Below are positions 55,817-64,000 of a DNA stretch of 64,000 bases, in pieces. The first letter of the stretch is position 1. Every line of letters starts with the position of its first letter. A program made the position numbers and the translations under genes. Under the pieces are notes generated by a model. That model made no database searches, was not told where the DNA came from, and worked only from the letters and a program-made list of their open reading frames with translations. Source of the DNA: Chenopodium formosanum (taxonomy: Eukaryota > Streptophyta > Magnoliopsida > Caryophyllales > Amaranthaceae); the NCBI GenBank assembly GCA_024500155.1, contig CM044875.1:14531203-14595202 (forward strand). The letters run 5' to 3'.

Positions 55817-56443
55817 GTCTTCGTGAGACCATGCAAAAAAATCTTGTTATCTCGGAGAAAGGCTAGGATAGTGTTTTTTTGTTCCGGTGCTAGGTTGGCT
55901 CCGACACGGATGGTTTGATCTAGCTTTTCAGGACCTAAGGGTATCTCGTCAATTTCGAGGTCGTTGGGATTGTCTAATGTCGGGCTATGCTGTAATTGCT
56001 ATGCGGCTCTCATGGTTGGTTTAAAGGTTGTTTTGTAGCAATGTTTGGCTTCACGGGGTTCCCCTTTAATTTCTTTGACTCCCCATGGGGTGGGAAATTT
56101 AATTGATTGATGGTAGGTAGAAGGGATGGCATTTAATCGGTGGATCTAGGGTCGTCCTAGTATGGCATTATAGGCTGATGGGCAATCGATGATGTTGAAT
56201 TTGGTTTGAGGGTTTAGGCCTCCTACATAGGTTGGAAGGGTTATGTCTTCGAGAGTTGACATACTTTCACCACTGAGACTGACCAGAGTCGTTTACCTTC
56301 TGGTGATGTCGCTATCTTCCAACCCCATATCTTCCATGGTTATTCTGAACAGGACATTTGCGGAGCTTCCTCCATCGACCAACACCCTTCGAAGCAAACA
56401 ATTCCCGACGACCAAGGAAATTACCAAAGAATCCTCATGCTCT

Positions 56444-58114
56444 CTATTGATGTTGTTTTATGTCGTCATCGTCGAAGGTAATTGACATTGCCTCTAACTT
56501 CTTTTCTAGGGGGTCTCTGATCTCTTCCGGGACATCTGCATTATCTATTGTCGAATTTGCGATCCTCTTTGCTGCAGAATAGGTTAGTCCACAAATATTG
56601 GAACCACTAGTGATAACATTAACTATTACCTTAGGTACAAGTGGCTTTGGAGGTCCACCTGTTGTCGTTTCTGGTTGGGGACGGCTGGCGTCGCTGCTTT
56701 TCTTCTTTCCTAACAAATGCTTGAGGTTACCTCTCTTCAACTGGAAGGCAACTTCTCTTCGCAGGGCGTAGCAGTCTTCCGTCTTGTGGCCATGATCGCT
56801 ATGGAATTCGCACCACTTGCTCATATCTTTCTCTGACTCCGGCTTGTTGCTCTTCATCGGCTAGCGCACTTTGTTTCCCAAGGGCTCTAACTCCTTCACC
56901 ACAGCCACAATATTCACGTCGAACCCATACTCCGATATTTCGGGGTATTGCGGGGCGTTGAGGATTTCTTCAACCTGCACAGCATTAATAGAGCGTGATC
57001 TACCTGATGCCTCGTAGGGCTGGTGTCGCCATGATCCCCTCTGGTTGCTTGGGGCTTTGCGCTCGGACGAGCCTCTGGAACTTGGGTAGGAGCTGCGGTT
57101 GGCAATGTCCTCGTCGAAGCGCATTTGAGCCACAACTCTTGTCCTGACCTCTTCAAATGTTGAGCAGGGATACTTGACCATATCTTTGTACAGATCCGAG
57201 TCTGTATGCAATCCACGGAGGAAGGCTTCAATGGCAGTTCTACTATCGACATTCTTGATCGAGATCTTTTCTTTGTTGAATCGAGACTAGTAAGTCCTGA
57301 TGGTTTCCTTGGGGCCCTGGACGATCCGATATAGATCGTTTGTCTGCTTGTCGAACTGCCTGCTACTTTCAAAATAGGAATAGAATTTTTTAACTAACAT
57401 AGAAAAACTAGTTATACTACTTGGTTCGAGTTTGCCGAGCCATTTGAGAGCGAGGCCAGTCAGCGTCGCGCCGAATGATTTGCACATGCATGCCTCCCAG
57501 CACTCAAACGGGATTGAATCTTGCCACATCCGCTGCTTGTAGTATTCGACATGCTGCTCGGGACAGGTCGTTCCATCATAAAGCGACGTGAACGTCGGGA
57601 GCGACATCTGGGAATCCGGGCCATGGCCAGCTCGTCGCAAAACGGAGTCGCCGCAAATCCATCTGGGCCATGGCACACCTGGCATTCTTTTCATCATTGA
57701 CAACACCTTGGAGTTCTGCTTCTCTAGGGCGGCCAACCTCTAGAGCATGATCTCCGTTTGGTTTGGCTGCGGGCTGTCCTGGTCATCCCCTGAAGTTCGA
57801 ATAATTCTTTGCCCAGCGTTCCTAATTGGAGGGTCCATATTCATATCTCCGTCACTAGACTCGGTGTCGGTGTCATGCGGAGACTCAATGACATCCAACG
57901 ACGACATCCTTGGGATCAGCCCTAATTACCTTGGCCGACGACGACGATTGCTTTGGGCAGACTCTAATTGTTGACAGAAAGTAGCTGCATCGGATTCTGA
58001 TGCTTCCTTTTCCTTGCTGAGACGCTCATTAGATTCCCTAACTGCTTCAAGATCGGCTTGAATTTTCTCATAGGCTTCTTTTAGTTGTTCCGGGGTCATT
58101 TCGTCAGCTGACAT
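56444..58114 (-). pseudogene. Tat-like gag
   Basis: One minus-strand frame from 58114 to 56444 with stops at about 57926, 57287 and 56861. The start MSADEMTPEQLKEAYEKIQA is a coiled coil. The capsid part includes YDGTTCPEQHVEYYKQRM (about 57570) and CKSFGATLTGLALKWLGKLE (about 57475), then FLRGLHTDSDLYKDMV. A zinc-knuckle-like KWCEFHSDHGHKTEDCYALR lies at about 56820-56765, in the CxxH/GHxTxxC form used by this lineage. Protease text should follow to about 55900 but is too broken to place. Confidence 0.82.
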
Positions 58115-58156
58115 ATTGAAGGATGAATAGGGGTATTTAGACTTTACCTAGTTGTA

Positions 58157-58174
58157 GCCCCACGGTGGGCGCCA
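58157..58174 (-). other. Primer binding site of the Tat-like element
   Basis: On the minus strand TGGCGCCCACCGTGGGGC begins three bases after the LTR. It is the PBS form often seen in plant Tat-lineage elements. Confidence 0.75.
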
Positions 58175-58177
58175 AAT

Positions 58178-58581
58178 TGTTTATGCTAATTTTCGTTAAG
58201 TGGGATTGATTATCGAAATCCGGGCTACGGATCAACTAAGTAAAATCAAGGATAAAACGAAATAAGAACAATTAAATGACACAAGGGATTGGTGACGCGG
58301 AAAACCCAATGAAGGTAAAAACCGCAGGTAGAATGAAGATCTACCAAATTTTCACTATGCGAAATATCAAAGATAATGGTTTACAATATAGGATTTTTGT
58401 ATGAATACTGCTAAATAGTTCTTCCTCCCACACATCGTTGCTTTGCCTTTTATATAGATGATTGCTAGGTTAAATTCTAGCCGTTGCAAGGAGATAGAGT
58501 TGTTCCCATGATTCTCGGACTATGGTCGCTTGAAACGTTCTTTTCTAATTTGATTTCTAACGGATTGAATCAGCTGAGCTT
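58178..58581 (-). repeat. Part of the 5' LTR of the Tat-like element
   Basis: It matches 48963-49368 and stops at AGCTT, where the Athila-like element starts. The rest of the LTR must lie right of the window. Confidence 0.85.
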
Positions 58582-59995
58582 TGACAGGGTAAAGTCGTAT
58601 CCCCTAATAAAAAATAAATACCTAAGTCCTCTAAATAAAGTAGATAGGGAAGTAGGGTCGAACTCCACAGCAAAACAAGTCTTTTTACTCCTAATTATTT
58701 ATCATATCTAAATTATCTAAGTAACCAATATTTTTGGGAATAAATTCTATACTACAAAGAATAAGTTTAGGGAGAAAAGAAACAATAATAAGGAAGCCTA
58801 GGGTCACAGGTTCATCAATAATTAATATTCCGGGATAAAACGAAGTAATTAATAATTAACATTGCACAAATAACATGATTAACAGGCTCTCGCAATTTAT
58901 TAATCAACATAGATCTAACAGGCTCTCGCAATTTACTAGATCTAAGTTCCTATTAAAAATAGCCTTTAATATTAAATTAACATCTACTCGATTCATCTTT
59001 TCAATATTGCTAAACATTCACAATAAAATTACATCTGCTCGATTCATAATCTAAATGCAAAGAATTAAAACAATTCAATAGGAAATTATCATGCAATACC
59101 GATGATCAATAATAACAAATTATCCTTCATATTTGTTATGGATCCCCATAAACCCTAGAATGAAACTACTCGCACATAATTATAACTAAACTAATCAAAT
59201 AAATAAAACAAAACATAATCAAAGAAGTAAATGAAATAGTTGAAATTAAAGGAGAAGAAATTGTTACCAAAGGAAATCTGAATTAATGGAAGTAATTAAG
59301 AACAAGAGTTGAGAGAGAAATTAAGAGAGAGAAAAATCCTAAGTAGAGAGAGAAAATCTAAGAAAGAAGGTAATCCTAAAATTACGTACAAATCTCGTAC
59401 TTAAAAAACCAACTAAACAACTCCTCATTAGAAACTAAGTGCTCGTCTAACAAAGCCTTCCAGAAACACGCGCCCGATCGGGATAGAGGCCGCCCGATCG
59501 GGCGCGCCTTTTTGCCTTGCCCGCTGCTGGTGTGCCGCGCCCGATCGAGCTTATACTAACCCGATCGGGCGCGCCTTTACTTTGAGGGTCTTTATGCGCG
59601 CAGCCGCCCGATCGGGCGTATGCTTGCCCGATCGGGCCCTGTCTTCTTCTTCGAGGCTTGGATTTCGATTGGGATCAATTCCTCGGCCCAATCTAAGTTT
59701 CCTCATCGGGTCTTGATTAAACGATCCAATAGCCTCGGTATCTCATACCGAGCCCTTAATCATCGGCTCTCACCTATCCTGGGCTTCAAAAGTGGTCGTG
59801 TCCTTCTTGCTTCCGTAGTTGATCCATAAAACCCGGGAAAATGCTCCAAAAGTGCAATTTCCTATAAAATACAACTTAAACTACGAAAACACTAGATAAC
59901 ACAAATTAGTAATAAAAGTGGCTCGAAAGAGCCAAAAACACTACTAATTATGACCAAGGGACGGGGGTAAATTACTACATAAAATGGACATATCA
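58582..59995 (-). repeat. 3' LTR of the Athila-like element (1414 bp)
   Basis: Plus strand starts TGACAGGGTAAAGTC and ends GGACATATCA. It contains six GCCCGATCGGGC-type palindromes at 59472-59637. ORFs in it are not protein-like. Confidence 0.75.
59472..59637. repeat. Palindrome cluster 1 (GCCCGATCGGGC)
   Basis: Perfect copies start at 59492, 59606 and 59626; one-mismatch copies at 59472, 59539 and 59559. All are in the 3' LTR. Confidence 0.95.
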
Positions 59996-60009
59996 AACTC
60001 CCCCAAGCC
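59996..60009 (-). other. Polypurine tract of the Athila-like element
   Basis: On the minus strand GGCTTGGGGGAGTT directly precedes the LTR. Confidence 0.75.
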
Positions 60010-61586
60010 AAACCTTTGCTTGTCCCTAAGCAAAGAGCTCATCAATGAACATACAAAACATGCCTCACCCCAATAATAAAATCAAGCACAAACGATTCAA
60101 GGCAAATCTAATGAACATGCTTTAACATCAATCAATCTTATTCATCTAATCGCCCTTCCTCCCCAAAAATTGTCAAATAGAGCAAACCACAAGAGCATAT
60201 AGAATTCAAGACTAGTTCTCACATACTCAACTCTCATTTATGGGGCGAGTAAAAGATGTACTCGATCGCTCTCCAACCAACCCCTTTACATGTGAACAAT
60301 GCCCACCCATCTCACACTCTCGTGTGTTTAAGACAATGAACTCTCAACCTACTAGTCGACTCGAAATATGTCAAGTCATAACTTGCATTGATAAACAACA
60401 CTTTCACATTTACACAACTCTATGCACAAGGTCGGAAGGTCTTTAAAGCTGGTAATGTAAGGCTAGGGTAAAGGGTAGGATAAATTTGGGAGTATGTGAG
60501 AGAAAAGGTATGCATTAAGGGAGCCAAATCCTAACAAACCCATGTTAAAAAATAAATGATGATCATACATCTCCAACAACATAACTAACTCCAACAAAAA
60601 CCACAAAATACAACTCCAATCAACATAAACAAACCCATTACTTACAAAATTCACTCATAAAAATATGAATATGTAGAACTTGAGTGAAATACAAACTTTG
60701 AACTCATTTCTTTTTTTTTTCTTTCTTTTCAAATTTGAATTTTTTTCTATTTTTTTTCCTTGAACAACCTTCAAAAAGAACATTTGAGCATTAATTTTTT
60801 TTTCTTGTGCTCCTTTTTTTTTTCTTTTTAACTCATATTGGAAATTTCAACTTTGAAACACAACATATCAATATTTTCCAATCAAAAATCAAAGAAGAAT
60901 CACTCTTCTTTTATTCCCACATTGTGCAAATAATGTGCACACCACAACTCCCTCACCTCACCAACTAATAGCTCCCCCAAGCCAAGCTTGGGACTAGTAA
61001 CCAATGGGGCTCATATAGGCTTGTAATGTGGCTAAATAAACAATAAAAGGACACAAGCAACAACATGGGCAGCAAGAAGGGAACAAATGTATCTAAATAC
61101 TCTGAAGGCTACCTAAAAGAATGAACGCCTTCGTCCTCCTCATGTGCATAAATAATAAGTCATGAAACACTACTCATAGTTACAAACCAATACTCAAATT
61201 CATTGACATACCAGGAACTATGGAACTATCACACATTTCCTAACCAAATCAACTAGTCAAGCACTATATTCACAAGCAGTTGGCAAAATTGACTCATGTT
61301 TAGGAATCCAAACAATTAAACTTCAAATCATGACCAACAAATCGACAATGCTCATTATCAATAACCAAGAATCAAAACAAATTGTCTCAAGTAAGGGGCA
61401 CAGGGAAGCATGATTTACTATTTATTGGAACGTATTTTTGGATTTTTTATTTTTCAATTGTTTTGTATTTTTCATATAGGAAATCAATAAAATCTACACT
61501 AGAAAGCAAATAAAACTATACTAGAAAGCAAATAAAAAGAGAAAAGGAAGAGAATTACCAAGCGAAAGATCACCCCCCAAGTCAAA
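60010..61586 (-). other. Non-coding interior between ORF and PPT
   Basis: No long frame on either strand. Pyrimidine-rich tracts occur at 60708-60840. A GCTTGGGGGAGC motif on the minus strand at about 60971-60982 repeats the PPT wording. No gene seen. Confidence 0.5.
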
Positions 61587-61620
61587 TCAAGCAATGCCCT
61601 CATTGACTTGGGAGTGTAGC

Positions 61621-63210
61621 CTACTCCTCATCCTTGTCCATCCTCGAATAGCCCCCTCCATGGCTAGAACCGGCTCCTCCATGGCTCGCACCACCACCTC
61701 CATAACCCGAACCACCTGCAAAGTAGTTAGGGTCCACATTTCCCCCAAGCCCACCAAAAGGAACATCGGTCCCATAACCATGGACCGATGAGTAGTCCAC
61801 ATAGGTACCGTAGGCACTTGGGTCCGTGTATCCACCTTGCGGATATTGGAACCAATCGGGGACAAGTAAATCGGGGGGAATAGCCCCCCGACGTGCATAA
61901 TCATCATACATAGGATACAAACCCCTCCCGACGTTCCTCTCCACATACCCCATCCGTCTATCTAGAGACCCAACTCTAGTGTCCAAATCCCTAACCATAC
62001 TCTCGACTCTCCCTTGCCCTATCTCAATCCTATCCAATTGGCTCCTAAAAGCCGAAAAGTCATAAGGGGCGTTGGGGTCAATGTTGTAGTTGGTTGAGGA
62101 AGTGGGAATGTCATATGTGAAGGGTGGAGGTGGTGGGTAGTGTGGTGAATGGTGATGAGGGGAGTGGTCTAGGGGAGATTGGTGGGGTTGTGGTGAAGGG
62201 TGAGGTGGTTGTACCTCACCTTGACCATTAATCTCGAAAGTATAAGAAGGCTTCCCCTTCTCAAATTTGGTCAAGGCGGGGTTGGGCAAAGTAAAAGCAT
62301 TGTCCCTTCTACCCGATTCCCTTTGAATCACTCACCAAGTCTCACCTCCCATAACATTTATCCAATTTAGGCCACCTAAATAGGGTAGGTCCATAATAGT
62401 TGGGTCGGCTACCTTCCCTTCGTTGTTAGGGACAAAGTTAAGGTGTTTGACCACTATGTGAGTTACTAGACCACCAAAATAAATGGGTACCTTAGACCTA
62501 CCCGCATCGGCCGCATTGGCCACCCTTTGGAAGTGGTTGGCCATCTTATGGACAATTTTGAGCTTATCACTCCTAGGTATCATGTATGACCCTAACAATT
62601 CTAGCTCACCCCGCCTAAAATTGGCGGGTTCATGCCTCCCAAAGATGGTAAGGCCAACAAACCGTTGCCAAAAATTTGGCACCGGATGTTGTATCCAAGT
62701 GCCCTTGGCATGTTGGAGGTTTAAGTTAGCATCCCCCGTGAGGGATTGATAGACAACGACAATGTTGTCTTGAGGAGGTTCAATTGGTCTATCCGATTTT
62801 TACTCAAATAATTTGCCAAATTCTTTCAAAGACAATCTAACATCATTATTAAGTAATATAAATTGAACATGAGAAATCAAAGCATTAGATTTTATGACAT
62901 TAAAACTAGAAATAAATTCTAAGGTCAAGTAATCATAAGTATCATAACGCATGTTAAACAAACCACTCATGCCAATTCCTTTAAACAACTTTTCTACGGG
63001 TTTATCAATTCCTAATTTAGCAAGGGTGGGGTGATGAACAAAACGTGTAGGAATTACCTGCCTTGACGTGAGATTGATCATCCTTTACTTTTGCTCTTGG
63101 GTGGTGATGACCACCCTCTCCCATCCCGGAACTTGCAACTTCGGGTCAATCCTAGGCTCTTGTTGCCTTGAGCTTTCTCCCCTTACGGTCCTAGATCTTT
63201 TGAGAGCCAT
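61621..63210 (-). pseudogene. Athila-type ORF1-like protein, three stops
   Basis: One minus-strand frame from ATG at 63210 (MALKRSRTVRGESS) to 61621, about 530 codons, interrupted only by TAA at about 63085, TAA at about 62800 and TGA at about 62332. Landmarks: RQVIPTRFVHHPTLAKLGI, YLTLEFISSFNV, NFWQRFVGLTIFGRHEPANF, a Pro/His-rich stretch, a coiled segment (FRSQLDRIEIGQGRVESMV) and a Gly-rich tail. The LTLEFLSSF-type core is typical of Athila ORF1-like proteins (family knowledge; PF03078-like). Function is unsettled. Upstream ORF extensions to 63641 read the leader and are not supported. Confidence 0.65.
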
Positions 63211-63505
63211 TTTTGATGAAAAAAATGAAGGAATTGAAGCTTTCTCTCTCTTAGGGTTTGATAAAAATTGAGAGAAAGTGGTAAAATTTTGGTGTAGATT
63301 GTAGAGAAAGATGAAAGGATTAAGAATATGCAAAAATATTTTAGTTTTGATGGATGAATTGGAGGATATCTTGAAAATAAGGGAGTTTGAAGGTGTAAAA
63401 ATGGAGGTTTTAGAGGGAGAAAGTAGTAGTGAAGAAGATGAAAGAAGAAGAAAGTGAGGAAAGAAAGAAGGGAAAAGGATATAAGGGATGGCCAAAAATA
63501 GGCGC

Positions 63506-63859
63506 GCCCGATCGGGCAAGCCTCGCCCGATCGGGCGAAAATTCTTAATTCCAGATGTGTGGTTGCGCGCCCGATCGGGCGCGAATACGAAGTAAAATTT
63601 CGCCCTTTCACTCGCCCGGTCGGGCGAGCTTCGCCCGACATTTCTTTTCCTTCACTCGATTTTTCACAAAAATGCGCCCGATCAGGCGAATTAAGCTCGA
63701 ATTTCTAACTTTAGTTGCGCGCCCGATCGGGCAGCCTCGCCCGATCGGGTTAATTAAGCTCCAATTTCCAACTCCATTTGCGCGCCCGATCGGGCGAATT
63801 AAGAGCTGAAAATTTTCCTCCCTTTTGCGCCCGATCGGGCGAGCTCCGCCCGATCGGGC
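63506..63859. repeat. Palindrome cluster 2 (GCCCGATCGGGC)
   Basis: Perfect copies start at 63506, 63525, 63569, 63721, 63784, 63829 and 63848; one-mismatch copies at 63614, 63676 and 63739. They lie in the leader upstream of the ORF and often form pairs 18-19 bp apart. Confidence 0.95.
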
Positions 63860-64000
63860 CTGTGCCCAGTCGGATTTTCTTAGCTTCTTCTTCGATTTCT
63901 TTTCGTCTTCAAATTTTTCTAAGTCTCTTTACCTCTCAAACCTATACCTGTACAAAAACACTTATAAAAGGTAAAATTTCACTCACCTCACTTCTCTAAA

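Larger units (their letters stand above)
48963..58581 (-). mobile_element. Ty3/gypsy Tat/Retand-like element with antisense ORF
   Basis: A minus-strand LTR element: the 5' LTR is at the right (58178 onward), then PBS, gag, protease region, RT, RNase H, integrase, a non-coding region carrying a plus-strand ORF, and the 3' LTR at the left (48963-49539). The second RNase H-like domain after RT and the antisense ORF are features of the Tat/Retand lineage (family knowledge). The right LTR is cut at 58581 by a nested element. Many stops: not autonomous now. Confidence 0.85.
58582..64000 (-). mobile_element. Athila-like LTR retrotransposon, nested, incomplete
   Basis: Inserted in the Tat 5' LTR with AGCTT (58577-58581) as the candidate target duplication. 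The minus-strand order from the right is: leader with palindromes (63480-63900), a long ORF (63210-61621), non-coding DNA (60010-61586), PPT and 3' LTR (59995-58582). No RT or integrase text is seen in the visible part. Confidence 0.7.

Noticed and set aside
53417..56485. Several plus-strand ORFs opposite the Tat-like pol
   Set aside because: They are mirror frames of RT, RNase H and integrase on the minus strand and have no family resemblance of their own.
63183..64000. ORFs through the palindrome cluster on both strands
   Set aside because: They read GCCCGATCGGGC repeats as recurring Ala/Arg/Pro/Ile-Gly strings; the Athila-type start at 63210 is better supported.

Overview
This window looks like repeat-rich nuclear DNA of a flowering plant, probably a eudicot. 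It is AT-rich, has spliceosomal introns, and is packed with plant transposable elements: Ty3/gypsy Tekay-, Tat- and Athila-like elements, Ty1/copia, LINE, SINE, CACTA, hAT, Mutator-like, Stowaway, Tourist and Helitron. The species cannot be named from the sequence. No bacterial genes, rRNA genes, functional tRNA genes or CRISPR arrays were seen.

The only likely host gene is a cysteine-rich receptor-like kinase (CRK, two DUF26/Gnk2 domains) on the minus strand. Six exons lie at 42472-41692, 30824-30681, 24669-24453, 24202-24004, 18859-18676 and 5467-5168, so the gene covers about 37.3 kb. The splice phases I could derive agree at every junction except between exons 2 and 3. There the family normally has an exon with the glycine-rich ATP loop, and I could not find one. 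The catalytic loop, DFG and APE motifs are also altered, so the locus is a decayed gene or a pseudokinase. Its introns hold most of the mobile DNA in the window.

Layout. 1-4197: 3' end of a Tekay-like chromovirus with its 3' LTR. 4198-5167: half of a long-TIR element and a Stowaway MITE. 5168-42472: the CRK gene. Its last intron carries a Helitron, a SINE, MITEs, a Mutator-like MITE, a CACTA element with a Ulp1-like protease gene and a 160-bp tandem array, and a gag-only LTR element nested in a long-TIR element. The next introns carry MITEs, a long-TIR element and a LINE. The first intron carries a second long-TIR element, a copia remnant with a SINE inside it, a nest of transposons in a trinucleotide microsatellite, and a hAT element with three hairpins. 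42473-48962: CRK upstream region, MITEs, a hAT deletion derivative and another long-TIR element. 48963-58581: minus-strand Tat/Retand-like element with a plus-strand antisense ORF. 58582-64000: an Athila-like element nested in the right LTR of the Tat element and running off the window, with clusters of a 12-bp palindrome.

Two themes recur. First, retroelement reading frames are broken mainly by isolated stop codons, with few frameshifts. Second, several elements with terminal inverted repeats of about 100 bp or more share similar ends and have C-rich/G-rich cores. Target-site duplications were read directly for many insertions and fix their boundaries.
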